A DNA stretch of 64,000 nt from an uncultured Alphaproteobacteria bacterium (GCA_903909375.1 CAIVVM010000029.1:1-64000), one strand, 5' to 3'. Positions 26,280-36,241 are shown, counted from the first letter of the stretch. Numbers and translations: made by a program. Notes: generated from the letters alone by a model not told the origin.

Positions 26280-27566
26280 ATGAACATCGCCGTGAAGGTC
26301 AATGCTGCTGACGCTGCCGAGGAGGCTGCGGCAACGCCGCTCGAGAAGCTGAACCCGGCGCGGGTGGATCGCTTCTCCAACGATACGATCTGGCCGGTGT
26401 TTGAGCGGCTGCGCCGGGAGGATCCCGTCCATTTCACGCCCGAGAGTGAATATGGACCCTACTGGTCGGTGACGAAGTGGAACGACATCATGGCGGTCGA
26501 CACCGACCACGAGGCCTTTTCTTCGGCGGAAGGCATAGGCCTGGCCAACCTCGAGGCCATCAAGGAGCAGGAAAAGATCATGGGTGAGCGCCGGCGCGGC
26601 AACGCCGGCTTCATCACCATGGATGAGCCAGATCACAGCGTGGCCCGCAAGGCTGTCAGCCCGACACTGGCCCCCAGCAACCTCCACGCCATGTCGCCCC
26701 AGGTGCGCGAGCGCGCCGGCCAGATCCTCGACAGCCTGCCCATCGGCAAGGAATTCGACTGGGTCGATCTGGTCTCCAAGGAGCTGACGGCCATGACGCT
26801 GGCCACACTGTTCGACTTCCCGTTCGAACAGCGCCGCAAGTTGCCCTGGTGGTCGGACATGATCATGAACATGCCGGGTCACGGACCGGTGGAAAGCTGG
26901 GAGCAGAAGGGTGCGGCGATGATGGAATGCTTCGGCGCGTTCCATGAACTGTGGAACCAGCGGGTCAACGCCGAGCCCGGCAATGATCTGATTTCAATGC
27001 TGGCTCACAATCCAGCCACCCGGAACATGCCGATGGAGACGTATCAGGGCAATGTTGTGCTGCTGATCGTCGGCGGCAATGACACCACGCGCAACACCAT
27101 CTCGGGCAGCGTCTTCGCGCTGAACAAGAACCCTGACCAGTACGCCAAGCTGCGCGCCAACCCGGATCTGATCCTGCCGATGATCTCGGAAACCATCCGC
27201 TGGCAGACCCCGCTGGCCCACATGAGCCGGGTGGCGACCCGCGACGTGGAACTGGGCGGCAAGACCATCAAAAAGGGCGAACGGGTGGTCATGTGGTACA
27301 TCTCCGGCAACCGCGACGAGACGATGATCGACAATCCCAACGCCTTCATCATCGACCGTGAGCGCCCCCGTCAGCACATGTCGTTCGGCTTCGGCATTCA
27401 CCGCTGCGTTGGCAATCGGGTGGCCGAGATGCAGCTCACCATCATCTGGGAAGAGATCCTGAAGCGGTTCCCGGAGATCAAGGTTGTAGGCGACCCCGTG
27501 CTGAACTGGTCGGCCTTCGTCCACGGATACGAAAGCCTGCCGGTAATCATTCCCTACCGGAACTAA
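26280..27566 (+). CDS. Cytochrome P450, CYP153-like (terminal alkane/fatty-acid hydroxylase)
   Basis: 428-aa P450 with the haem loop FGFGIHRCVGNRVAEMQ (Cys376 as thiolate ligand), the I-helix GGNDTTRN and the ERR-triad region ETIRWQTP. The combination MSFGFGIHRCVGNRVAEMQL is typical of CYP153, which hydroxylates the terminal carbon of medium-chain alkanes or related chains; Caulobacter is known to carry a CYP153. No ferredoxin or ferredoxin reductase gene is adjacent, so electrons must come from partners elsewhere. Probably controlled by the divergent TetR gene. Confidence 0.88.
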   Translation: MNIAVKVNAADAAEEAAATPLEKLNPARVDRFSNDTIWPVFERLRREDPVHFTPESEYGPYWSVTKWNDIMAVDTDHEAFSSAEGIGLANLEAIKEQEKIMGERRRGNAGFITMDEPDHSVARKAVSPTLAPSNLHAMSPQVRERAGQILDSLPIGKEFDWVDLVSKELTAMTLATLFDFPFEQRRKLPWWSDMIMNMPGHGPVESWEQKGAAMMECFGAFHELWNQRVNAEPGNDLISMLAHNPATRNMPMETYQGNVVLLIVGGNDTTRNTISGSVFALNKNPDQYAKLRANPDLILPMISETIRWQTPLAHMSRVATRDVELGGKTIKKGERVVMWYISGNRDETMIDNPNAFIIDRERPRQHMSFGFGIHRCVGNRVAEMQLTIIWEEILKRFPEIKVVGDPVLNWSAFVHGYESLPVIIPYRN

Positions 27567-27762
27567 CTGGATTACGGGCCAGTTCCGGGCCGGCGCGTCC
27601 CGGATCTCGACATGGGGCTCTTGACGGCTCCCCCGGAAATGTTGCTGCTGGGGCCGTGAGACCAGATTCAGTCAGTATCATGCGCGTGTTGAAGGTTGAC
27701 CCACCGGCCGGCGGCTTCAGTCTGGCTGGTCCAGGCGCCAGCGTTTCGGCATCGCTTCGGGG

Positions 27763-29454
27763 ATGACTGACCGCCCTGCAAATGACGACGGCTTCAACCG
27801 TTCCGCCGGGCGGCAACTGCTGCTGATCGCCGTTGTTTCCGTGATCGGCATTGTGCTGCTGATGCTTGGGCTTTCGTGGGCGTCCGGTCTCGCCGGCGGA
27901 ACCCGGGTCAGCAAGGGGATCGATGCGGCGACCGGAACGGTGACCCTGGCCCTGGCCGATGAGCCTCCCCAGCTCGACAGTACCCGAAGCACTGATACGA
28001 TCAGCAGCATGGTCCTTGGCCACGTCACCGAGGGCCTCATCAGAAACGGGGAGGGCGGCGAGCTCACCCCCGGCGTGGCCGAACGCTGGAAAATCACCGA
28101 CACCAGCGCGACGTTCTGGCTGCGTGCAGATGCCCGCTGGAGCGACGGCAAGCCGGTCACAGCCCATGACTTCGTGTTCGCCTGGCGCAAGGCTGTCGAT
28201 CCGAAAACCGCCAGCGAGTATGCGACGATCCTCTTCGCGATCAAGAACGCCGAAGCGATCAACAAGGGCCGTGCGCCGATCTCCAGCCTGGGTGTGCAGG
28301 CCCTGGGCGATAATGTCCTGCGCGTCGAGCTGGTGCGGCCTGTGCCCTATTTCGCAAAGCTGATGGTCTTCAGCACCTTCAGGCCGATACGCGAGGACTT
28401 TTTCAACGCCACGGCGGGTCGCTACGGCGCCGACGCGGACATGCTGCTCTACAACGGCCCCTTCACGATCACGCGCTGGGTCCATGGCGCCCAGCTGCGC
28501 ATGGAGAAAAACCCCTACTATTGGGACAAGGATCGCGTGAAGGTGAAGGTCCTCGACTTTGCCTACTTCAGCAGCGACCCCAACGCCCTGATCAATCTCT
28601 ACAAGGATGGAAAGATCGCGGTCGCGGGTCTCAATCAGGAAAACCTGAACGAGGCGCTGGTGAAGCGCTGGCCGATAAATCGCTTCCAGCGCGGGGCGGT
28701 CTTCTACATGGAATTCAACCATCGCAAGGACCGTCCCACGACCAACCTGCATCTGCGCCGGGCGATCCAGCTGGTGATCGATCCGGATGAGGTGGTCTAC
28801 CGGGTGATCAAGCTGCCCGGAAACCTGCCCGGGCGGTCTCTGTTCCCTGTCTGGCTCGATGGAAATCAGGGCAAGTTCCGGGAGGAGTATCCGGCAACGC
28901 AGGTCCTTCCGAATGCGGTCGAGGCGCGACGCCAGCTGGCCCTGGCCAAGAAGGAACTGGGGCTGGAGACCTTGCCGCCCCTGACCTTGCTATCGGATGA
29001 CGGCGCCCTGGGCGATAAGATGACCGAATACTTCCAGGAGACGTTGCGCCGGGAACTGGGCCTGACCATCCGCATCGACAAACAGATCTTCAAGCAACGC
29101 CTCGCCAAAATGAGCGCCGGAGATTTTGATCTGGTGCTGGGGGGCTGGAACCCGGACTACCCGGATCCTCTCACCTTCGCCGACCTGTTCGCCTCCTGGA
29201 ATTCCAACAACCGGGGCCGATACAACAATCCGAGACTGGATCAACTGGTCGCCGTCGCCCAGACGTCCACAGACGTCCAGACCCGGATGGATACGTTTGG
29301 CGAAATCCAGCGCATTTTGATCGAGGATCCGCCGATGGTTCCGATCTATGAGCCCGGTGTGGTCTACGTGGTGGACCCTCGCCTGCAGGGCGTGGTCCGG
29401 CGCGTGGCGGGCTTCGACCCCGACTACACCAACGTCAGCATTGTCGGGAAGTAG
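27763..29454 (+). CDS. oppA: Peptide ABC transporter, substrate-binding protein (OppA-like)
   Basis: 563-aa SBP_bac_5 protein that would bring oligopeptides or similar solutes to the OppBCDF complex. It is anchored by an N-terminal membrane helix (about residues 18-42) with no lipobox Cys. Family blocks include LADEPPQLDSTRSTD, GLIRNGEGGELTPGVAERW and ARWSDGKPVTAHDFVFAW, and the C-terminal GGWNPDYPDPLTF. First gene of a five-gene operon; the 196-base gap before it probably holds the promoter. Confidence 0.9.
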   Translation: MTDRPANDDGFNRSAGRQLLLIAVVSVIGIVLLMLGLSWASGLAGGTRVSKGIDAATGTVTLALADEPPQLDSTRSTDTISSMVLGHVTEGLIRNGEGGELTPGVAERWKITDTSATFWLRADARWSDGKPVTAHDFVFAWRKAVDPKTASEYATILFAIKNAEAINKGRAPISSLGVQALGDNVLRVELVRPVPYFAKLMVFSTFRPIREDFFNATAGRYGADADMLLYNGPFTITRWVHGAQLRMEKNPYYWDKDRVKVKVLDFAYFSSDPNALINLYKDGKIAVAGLNQENLNEALVKRWPINRFQRGAVFYMEFNHRKDRPTTNLHLRRAIQLVIDPDEVVYRVIKLPGNLPGRSLFPVWLDGNQGKFREEYPATQVLPNAVEARRQLALAKKELGLETLPPLTLLSDDGALGDKMTEYFQETLRRELGLTIRIDKQIFKQRLAKMSAGDFDLVLGGWNPDYPDPLTFADLFASWNSNNRGRYNNPRLDQLVAVAQTSTDVQTRMDTFGEIQRILIEDPPMVPIYEPGVVYVVDPRLQGVVRRVAGFDPDYTNVSIVGK

Positions 29455-29462
29455 ACCGGGAC

Positions 29463-30395
29463 ATGTGGCGATACACCATCAAGAGGCTGATCCAGGGCGT
29501 TGTAACCGTGTGGTTCATCGCGACCGCGACGTTCCTGGCCATGCATGCGGTGCCCGGCGATCCGATGAGCGGCGACAGGGCCGTAACCCCGGAAATCCGC
29601 AAGAACCTGGAGGCCAAGTACGGGCTGGATAAGCCGCTGGCCCAACAGTACGTCATCTACCTGGGAAACCTGGCCAGAGGGGACTTCGGGATTTCGTTCA
29701 CCCAGCAGAACCGCGAGGTGAATGACATTATCCGTGAGCACTTCCCGGTGTCTGCAACGCTCGGAATCCTGGCCATCGTCTTCGCATCGCTCGGCGGCAT
29801 CCTGTGGGGCGCGCTGACCGCGCTCTATCGCAACAAGCTGCCCGACATCCTGATCATGTTCTTCGTCATCCTGGGCATCTCGGTGCCAAGTTTTGTGTTC
29901 GCCGCGCTGGGGCAACTGGCGCTGGTCAAGTTGAACGATTTCCTCGGATTTTCCCTGTTGCCTGTGGCCGGCTGGGGCACGGTCTCGCACATGCTGGTCC
30001 CGTCTCTGGTGCTCGGCCTCGGGACCATGGCCTACCTTACCCGCCTGATGCGCAGCTCCATGCTGGAGATCATCAATTCCGACTATCTGCGGACCGCCAA
30101 GGCCAAGGGATTGCCGGCCACGCGGATCTTCACCCGGCACCAGCTGCGCAATGCGATCCTTCCGGTGGTCACCGTTCTGGGCCCCTCGATCGCGGGGATC
30201 ACGACCGGCAGCTTCGTCGTGGAGTCGGTTTTTGCGATCCCGGGGCTGGGGCGATACTTCGTCCAGGCCGTGCAGCAGCTGGACTACACGGTGATCATGG
30301 GGACGACGGTGTTCTTCGGTTCGTTTCTCGTGCTGATGGTGATCCTTGTGGATCTCCTCTACGGGTTCATCGATCCCCGGGTCAGGTTGGAGTAG
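29463..30395 (+). CDS. oppB: Peptide ABC transporter permease (OppB-like)
   Basis: 310-aa permease with six predicted helices. The N-terminal ATATFLAMHAVPGDP and the EAA-loop region (SDYLRTAKAKGLPATRIFTRHQLRNAILP) are typical of OppB/DppB. It follows oppA by 8 bases and is followed by the oppC-like gene after 3 bases. Confidence 0.92.
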   Translation: MWRYTIKRLIQGVVTVWFIATATFLAMHAVPGDPMSGDRAVTPEIRKNLEAKYGLDKPLAQQYVIYLGNLARGDFGISFTQQNREVNDIIREHFPVSATLGILAIVFASLGGILWGALTALYRNKLPDILIMFFVILGISVPSFVFAALGQLALVKLNDFLGFSLLPVAGWGTVSHMLVPSLVLGLGTMAYLTRLMRSSMLEIINSDYLRTAKAKGLPATRIFTRHQLRNAILPVVTVLGPSIAGITTGSFVVESVFAIPGLGRYFVQAVQQLDYTVIMGTTVFFGSFLVLMVILVDLLYGFIDPRVRLE

Positions 30396-30398
30396 CCG

Positions 30399-31784
30399 GT
30401 GGTGTCCTCAAACCCGCAGACCGAGCCTGGACTCGACGATTTCGCCCCACTGGCGGTCGAACAGCGTCGCCAGCAATTGTCCCGTCCGTCCCTGTCCTAC
30501 TGGCAGGACGCCTGGATCAGGCTGAAGGCAAACCGTCGCGCCATCGTGTCGCTCTACATCGTGATCGCCCTGTTGCTGTTCACACTTCTGGGCCCCCTGG
30601 TCTGGCGCGTGGATCCGTCGGCGCAGGACCTCGATCAGGTCAGCCGCGCACCGGGCGCCGAGCGCATGGTTACGTTGGCGGCGCCCTACCGGCCATGGAA
30701 TGGCGAAACCGTGCTTCCGGGGAGCAGGGACCTTCGTCTCGCCTATCCAGCCAATACACAGGCCGTGCGGATGATCTGGGACCCGGTCCCCGGTGCCAGC
30801 GCCTATCGGATCTACCGTGATATCGTTCCGGCCCTGGCCGGTGAGCCCCTCGGGCTGCCGATCGCGCAGACCCTCACCGGGACGGAGACGCGATACGAAG
30901 ACCGGCTCGACCTGCGCGCCGAAACCTATTTCTACACCGTGGTCGCGCTGGATGCGGCCGGCGCCGAGATGGGGTCGCGTCAGGCGCTGTCGGTCACGCC
31001 GGTCGCGGTCATTACTGTCGCGGAGGCCAGGTCGCGAGGCCTGGCGCCGCCATCCGAACCCTTGAATGTGGGCGACAAGGTCCGCTTCAAACTTCACCCG
31101 CTGGGAACCGACTACCTCGGCCGCGACATGCTTGCGCGGTTGATGCACGGCGCGCGGGTGTCCCTGTTCATCGGGATTGTCGCGCCCCTGCTGTTTGTGT
31201 CCTTTGGCGTCGCCTACGGCAGTATGGCGGGCTTCCTCGGGGGCCGCGTCGACCAGATCATGATGCGGTTCGCGGACTTTGTGATCGCCCTGCCGTTCCT
31301 GCTGTTCATGATCCTGTTCAAGATCGCCTTCGGGATCGGTCCGGGGCAAAGCGGCATCCTGCCGATGATTGTGGCGCTGGTCATGCTCTCCTGGCCCGGC
31401 ACGGCGCGACTGGTGCGCGGACAGATCCTGCAGGTCCGTGAGGAGGGCTACGTCAGCGCCGCACGCCTGCTGGGGGCCCGGACCAACTATCTTGTGATGC
31501 GTCACATGATCCCCAACACCCTGGGCGTCATCCTGGTGACCCTCACCTTCGCCGTGCCCAGCGCGATCTTCACCGAGGCCTTCCTGTCGTTCATCGGGAT
31601 GGGCGTGGCGCCGCCGACACCCTCCTGGGGCGGGATGAGCAACGAGGGCATCAAGTCGATGCTGATACATCCGCACGAGCTGTTGTTCCCCGCCATCCTG
31701 ATCAGCATCACCGTTCTGGCGTTCAACCTGCTGGGAGATGGCCTGCGCGACGCGCTCGACGCCAAGATGAGGTCCCGCGAATGA
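30399..31784 (+). CDS. oppC: Peptide ABC transporter permease (OppC-like) with inserted FN3-like domain
   Basis: 461 aa, about 150 longer than usual OppC. After the first helix (about residues 48-69), the periplasmic loop is extended by a fibronectin-III-like domain at about residues 113-201: MIWDPVPGASAYRIYRD, a Y-E-D turn, then TYFYTVVALDAAG. From residue 235 normal OppC resumes (HPLGTDYLGRDMLARLMHGAR, then the EAA loop GYVSAARLLGARTNYL). Starts at GTG 30399 or 30402; the 3' end overlaps oppD. The insert may touch the anchored OppA. Confidence 0.9.
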   Translation: MVSSNPQTEPGLDDFAPLAVEQRRQQLSRPSLSYWQDAWIRLKANRRAIVSLYIVIALLLFTLLGPLVWRVDPSAQDLDQVSRAPGAERMVTLAAPYRPWNGETVLPGSRDLRLAYPANTQAVRMIWDPVPGASAYRIYRDIVPALAGEPLGLPIAQTLTGTETRYEDRLDLRAETYFYTVVALDAAGAEMGSRQALSVTPVAVITVAEARSRGLAPPSEPLNVGDKVRFKLHPLGTDYLGRDMLARLMHGARVSLFIGIVAPLLFVSFGVAYGSMAGFLGGRVDQIMMRFADFVIALPFLLFMILFKIAFGIGPGQSGILPMIVALVMLSWPGTARLVRGQILQVREEGYVSAARLLGARTNYLVMRHMIPNTLGVILVTLTFAVPSAIFTEAFLSFIGMGVAPPTPSWGGMSNEGIKSMLIHPHELLFPAILISITVLAFNLLGDGLRDALDAKMRSRE

Positions 31785-32860
31785 CGGTTGTTCAGACACA
31801 GGACGTCGGGGAGGGCTCGCCGCTGCTGGAAGTGGACGATCTGCGGGTCGAGTTCGATACCTATGGCGGATCGGTCAAGGCGGTCCGGGGGGTCAGTTTC
31901 TCGGTGGCGGCGGGCAAGACCCTGGCGATCGTGGGCGAGTCCGGCTGCGGCAAGTCCGTCACCGTCCAGAGCCTCATGGGGCTCACCCCCATGCCGCCCG
32001 GGCGGATTACCTCGGGCAGGGCGCGCCTGAGGGGCGTGGACATCCTGGGCCGCAAGGAAATCGACGGACGGGAGATCCGGGGCCGCGAGATCGGCATGAT
32101 CTTCCAGGATCCGATGACGTCGCTGAACCCGACCATGACCATCGGCCGCCAGATTGCCGAAACCCTTGAAGTGCATCGCGGCTGGAGCCGCAAGCGGGCG
32201 CTGGACCGCGCCGTCGAACTTCTGGACATGGTGCGCATTCCGGAGGCGACGCAACGCGCCAACCAGTATCCGTTCGAGTTTTCCGGCGGCATGCTGCAGC
32301 GGGCCATGATCGCCATGGCGATCGCCTGTGAGCCCGCGATCCTGATCGCCGACGAACCCACGACAGCCCTCGATGTCACGATACAGGCGCAGGTTCTCGA
32401 CCTGCTGTCCGATCTGCAGCGGGATAGCGGCACCGCCATCATCCTGATCACCCACGACCTTGGCGTTGTGGCGCGGATGGCCGACGACGTGGTGGTGATG
32501 TACGCGGGGCAGGTGGCCGAGCGGGGCAGCGTCGAGGACGTATTCTATCGGTCCGCGCACCCCTACATGCTGGGTCTGCGAGCGGCCATGCCCAGCAGTA
32601 CGTCGGATCGTGCGCACCGATTGCTGCCCATCGAAGGCAGCCCGCCAGACCTGTTCTCGCCGCCGACCGGTTGCGCCTACGCGGCGCGTTGTCCCCACGC
32701 CATGCGAATCTGCAGCACCCGCGACCCCGCGCCTTCCGATCTGGGGAACGGACATCTGGCCCGTTGCTGGCTCCACAGCGAAAATGCGCCCCGCGTAGAG
32801 GCTCTCGACTATGGCGCGGGCAGGCCGGCTTCTGGCTTAACCTCGGGATTGCCGGCATGA
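31781..32860 (+). CDS. oppD: Peptide ABC transporter ATPase (OppD-like)
   Basis: ABC ATPase: Walker A GESGCGKS, signature FSGGMLQRAMIA, Walker B ILIADEPTTALD, H-loop THDLGVVA, and the C-terminal oligopeptide-transport domain with Cys-rich PTGCAYAARCPHAMRICSTRDP, which in this family can hold an iron-sulfur cluster. The start overlaps oppC by ATGA and the stop overlaps oppF by ATGA, so the three are translationally coupled. Confidence 0.93.
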   Translation: MTVVQTQDVGEGSPLLEVDDLRVEFDTYGGSVKAVRGVSFSVAAGKTLAIVGESGCGKSVTVQSLMGLTPMPPGRITSGRARLRGVDILGRKEIDGREIRGREIGMIFQDPMTSLNPTMTIGRQIAETLEVHRGWSRKRALDRAVELLDMVRIPEATQRANQYPFEFSGGMLQRAMIAMAIACEPAILIADEPTTALDVTIQAQVLDLLSDLQRDSGTAIILITHDLGVVARMADDVVVMYAGQVAERGSVEDVFYRSAHPYMLGLRAAMPSSTSDRAHRLLPIEGSPPDLFSPPTGCAYAARCPHAMRICSTRDPAPSDLGNGHLARCWLHSENAPRVEALDYGAGRPASGLTSGLPA

Positions 32861-33831
32861 GCGACGCTCCCCCATTGGTGGTCGCTGACCAGCTGACCAA
32901 GTATTTTCCGCTTCCAGGGGGGCGCAAGGTCCACGCGGTGGATCAGGTCACGCTGACCATTCACGAAAAGGAGGTCGTCGGCCTGGTTGGCGAGTCCGGC
33001 TCGGGCAAGTCAACCCTGGGCAAGACGCTTGTCGGCCTGCACGCACGGACCTCGGGGACTGCAAGCTATCGCGGCGAGACCCTGCCGCAGCGCTATCAGC
33101 CGGAAGACTTCCGCCGCTGGGCGAAGAAGACGCAGATGATCTTCCAGGACCCCTATTCCTCGCTCAATCCGCGCATGACCGTGGGCGAGATCGTGGGCGA
33201 GGGGCTGAAGCTCCACAGCACCTATTCAGCCACGGAAATCCGGGACCGGGCAGGGGAATGGCTTAGGCGGGTCGGGCTCGAACCCGATCACATGTCGCGA
33301 TATCCGCATGAGTTTTCGGGGGGACAGCGCCAGCGCATCGGGATCGCCCGCGCGCTGATCCTCGAACCCGAGTTCGTGGTGTGCGACGAGCCCATTTCGG
33401 CGCTGGATGTGTCCGTCCAGGCCCAGGTGGTGAACCTGCTGGACGAGCTGAAAGCCTCAATGGGGCTGACGCTGCTGTTCATCGCCCACGACCTGTCGAT
33501 GGTCCGCTATGTCAGCGATCGCATGGCCGTGATGTATCTGGGCGTGCTGGTCGAGATCGGCCCGGCGTCGGACGTGTTTTTCAGTCCGAAACACCCCTAC
33601 ACGCAGATCCTTGTCGCCTCCAATCCGGAGCCGGATCCGCTGCGGGAGCGCCACCGCCGGTCGGAGACGATCGCCGGTGAGATCCCCTCGCCGGTGGATG
33701 TCCCGGCGGGCTGCCGCTTCGCCGGTCGCTGCCCGAAGGCGATGGACATCTGCCGTAGCGAGACCCCGCGGTTGCTGCCAGTCGCCGACACGCCGGGCAG
33801 GCAGGTCGCCTGCCATCTGTTCACGACCTGA
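32857..33831 (+). CDS. oppF: Peptide ABC transporter ATPase (OppF-like)
   Basis: 324-aa ABC ATPase: Walker A GESGSGKS, signature FSGGQRQRIGIA, Walker B FVVCDEPISALDVS, H-loop AHDLSMVR, and the C-terminal oligo_HPY region with PAGCRFAGRCPKAMDICRSETPR. ATG 32857 overlaps the oppD stop; the longer open frame upstream is inside oppD and is not used. Last gene of the operon. Confidence 0.93.
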   Translation: MSDAPPLVVADQLTKYFPLPGGRKVHAVDQVTLTIHEKEVVGLVGESGSGKSTLGKTLVGLHARTSGTASYRGETLPQRYQPEDFRRWAKKTQMIFQDPYSSLNPRMTVGEIVGEGLKLHSTYSATEIRDRAGEWLRRVGLEPDHMSRYPHEFSGGQRQRIGIARALILEPEFVVCDEPISALDVSVQAQVVNLLDELKASMGLTLLFIAHDLSMVRYVSDRMAVMYLGVLVEIGPASDVFFSPKHPYTQILVASNPEPDPLRERHRRSETIAGEIPSPVDVPAGCRFAGRCPKAMDICRSETPRLLPVADTPGRQVACHLFTT

Positions 33832-33876
33832 GCGTCGGTTGCTTCGCCGTCTTTCTGGAGTTTACCCGACAGATCT

Positions 33877-33899
33877 CCGGGCGGCGTTATTCAGCCCGG
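33877..33899. terminator. Possible bidirectional terminator between oppF and the TonB receptor
   Basis: A short 6-bp stem (CCGGGC / GCCCGG, 11-base loop) lies in the 79-base space between the convergent oppF and receptor genes. There is no strong T-run, so the call is weak. Confidence 0.3.
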
Positions 33900-33910
33900 T
33901 CCGATTGGCC

Positions 33911-36241
33911 CTAGTACCGATAGGTGAGTTCGATGCCGTAGGTCCGTGGTTCGGCGTAGTACCCGCTGTAGCCGCGAGCACCCGCCGTGCCGCCGGTGCT
34001 GACCAGTGTCGTCGCCGGCGTCGCCGAGATGAATTGGAAGTAATGTTCATCGGTAATGTTTCGCGCCCAGAGGTTTATCGCCCAGCGCCCATCAACCGGT
34101 TTCAGGCCGATGCCGCCGTTGAGCAACGTCACGGCCTTCTGTTCGGTGTTGGGATCCAGGGCGGCGTCGTAGATCATCGAGCTTGTATGTTGGACCTCCA
34201 GTCGGAAATCCATCGTCAGAGTGTCGGAGATCGGCCTGGCATAGTTCGCCGCCACACTCGCCTTGAATTCCGGCGACCTATCAGGCGTGAGGCCATTGAA
34301 GTTGCAGGTTCCTGGCGCTGATCCGTTGGAAACCTTGCCTGAATAGCAGGGACCGTTCGCATAATCCGTGTAGTCGGCCGACAGGTAGGTGACGCCCCCG
34401 TTCAGGCGCAGGTGCTCGCCCAGAACGGCGACAAAATCGCCCTCAACACCCTTGGTCCTGCGTTCGCCGGCGTTGCCGGTGATGAAACCGCTTCGTGTAA
34501 CCGGGTTGAGGATTGAAGACTGGAAGTTCTTCAACACGATATCGAAGGCCGTCACGTTAAGGCGCAGCCGGCGATCGAAGAGCTCGGACTTGATGCCTAC
34601 CGCGTAGTCAGTGGACGATTCAGAGTCGAACTCCACAGGTACCCCGACCGGGGTCAAGCGGGCATTGAAACCCCCTGATTTCCAGCCGCTCGAGGCCGTG
34701 GCGAAAACCATCACGTCGGGCGTGACCTTGTACTGGGTGCTCAGAAGCCAGGTGAACTTTTGCTCAGTGCGGGAAACGGGTCCGACAGGGTTCGGACCGA
34801 AGGCCGCGCGGAAGGCCGCGTTAGCCCCCGGCAGGTTAATGTGGAAGATGGCGCCGTCCTTATGTTCCCACACGTAGCGGCCGCCAGCCTGAATTTTCCA
34901 GGCATCCGTCAACTTGAACCAGACCGTGCCGAAAACGGCTTCGCTTTCGGTGTTCAGTTTGACGTTCGTAACTTCCGTGTCGCCGGCCTTGAACCGGGTC
35001 GGCCCGCCCGCCGCAGCCGGCAGCGGCAACAATCGATTGGCATCCGGACCGATCGTCACCGTCGAATTGAAGTCATAGGTTTGGCGATAGGCGTAAAGTC
35101 CCGCGATGTATTCCAGCCGACGGCCCGTCGGTGAGGCCAGCCGCAGCTCCTGGCTCCAGGAGTTGATGATCCCCCGCTCGGCAAGGATCAGGATTTTCTG
35201 AGGCAACGCCGCGTTGGCGTAGGGATTTCCGCCACCCTTGTTGTAGTCACCTGCGGTTATCGTCGTCAGCGTGTAGCCGTCACCGAACGCGTAGTTTCCG
35301 GTCAGACTGGAGCCGTATGCTATCGCCTTGTCGTTCGTCACATCCTGGGTCTGAACGACGAAGTCGCGGTTTCCGTAGTTCTGAAAAGTATATCCCAGCG
35401 CCGCCGTCGCCGCGAGGTAACCTGGCGTCGCCACCCCGGTCGGTCCCGCCGCGTCGATGATATCGGAGACCCCGCCGTTGGCGGACACGTTGGAATAGTA
35501 GGTCGCCAGGTCGAGCTTGAAGGCGTCAGAAGGCTTCCAGACCGTGCGGAGCCGTCCACCTGCGCCAGCGAAGTCATTGACGTGCTTACCGGTGGCCAGG
35601 TTGTAGGCGAAGCCACTTCGATCGCGGGCCCAGAACGAGGCGCGCGAGGCCACATTGGTCATCAGCGCCCCGCCCAAATAGCCCTTCACAGAGGTCTGAT
35701 CGTAGTTCCCGTAGCCTGCGGTCAACATGGCTTCCAGATCGGCCTGCGGCTCGCGCGTGACGATGTTGATCGCACCCAGCGGCGTGTTGCGGCCATAGAG
35801 TGTCCCCTGTGGGCCACTCAGGACCTCAACGGACTGGATATCGGTCAGATCGCCAAGCAGCGCGCTCGAGCCTGGAACATAGGCTCCGTCGATGAACACA
35901 CCGACGCTCGATTCGATGCCAGGGTTGTTCCCCGACTGGCCGATCCCGCGCAGCGAGATCGTCGTATTCCGCACGTTGTTCGAGGTGCTGAACTGCAGGC
36001 TTGGCACGACGGTCGTTAGCTGAGCGAAGTTGAGTATGTGCGCCTTTTCGATCTCCGCTCCACTGATCGCTGTGATGGAAAGCGGCACATCCTGGACATT
36101 TTCAGCCCGCTTCTGGGCAGTCACGATAAGTTCGTCGAGTTGGGTTGAGGGGTCCTGCGCCTGAACAGCTTGGGCCGATCCCAAGCTAGCGGCGGCGATG
36201 CCGCAGAGCAGGACGAGTTTCCGACTGGACCGTGATGTCAT
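33911..36241 (-). CDS. TonB-dependent outer-membrane receptor
   Basis: 776-aa receptor with signal peptide (about 1-30, ending VQAQ), a TonB-box-like DELIVTAQKR, plug domain (about 50-160, with VGVFIDGAYVPGS and GPQGTLYGRNT) and a 22-strand barrel ending in an aromatic Y-R-Y. The plug style is that of the large receptor class of Caulobacterales/Sphingomonadales that imports carbohydrates, sterols or hydrophobic carbon sources. Divergent from a TetR gene next to acyl-CoA genes, so a lipid-like substrate is possible. ATG 36241 gives the correct signal peptide; a start 30 bases upstream is less likely. Confidence 0.9.
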   Translation of the reverse strand: MTSRSSRKLVLLCGIAAASLGSAQAVQAQDPSTQLDELIVTAQKRAENVQDVPLSITAISGAEIEKAHILNFAQLTTVVPSLQFSTSNNVRNTTISLRGIGQSGNNPGIESSVGVFIDGAYVPGSSALLGDLTDIQSVEVLSGPQGTLYGRNTPLGAINIVTREPQADLEAMLTAGYGNYDQTSVKGYLGGALMTNVASRASFWARDRSGFAYNLATGKHVNDFAGAGGRLRTVWKPSDAFKLDLATYYSNVSANGGVSDIIDAAGPTGVATPGYLAATAALGYTFQNYGNRDFVVQTQDVTNDKAIAYGSSLTGNYAFGDGYTLTTITAGDYNKGGGNPYANAALPQKILILAERGIINSWSQELRLASPTGRRLEYIAGLYAYRQTYDFNSTVTIGPDANRLLPLPAAAGGPTRFKAGDTEVTNVKLNTESEAVFGTVWFKLTDAWKIQAGGRYVWEHKDGAIFHINLPGANAAFRAAFGPNPVGPVSRTEQKFTWLLSTQYKVTPDVMVFATASSGWKSGGFNARLTPVGVPVEFDSESSTDYAVGIKSELFDRRLRLNVTAFDIVLKNFQSSILNPVTRSGFITGNAGERRTKGVEGDFVAVLGEHLRLNGGVTYLSADYTDYANGPCYSGKVSNGSAPGTCNFNGLTPDRSPEFKASVAANYARPISDTLTMDFRLEVQHTSSMIYDAALDPNTEQKAVTLLNGGIGLKPVDGRWAINLWARNITDEHYFQFISATPATTLVSTGGTAGARGYSGYYAEPRTYGIELTYRY

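Noticed and set aside
30408-31799. Long open frame (463 aa) on the minus strand
   Set aside because: Antisense to the oppC-like gene; composition without any recognisable domain.
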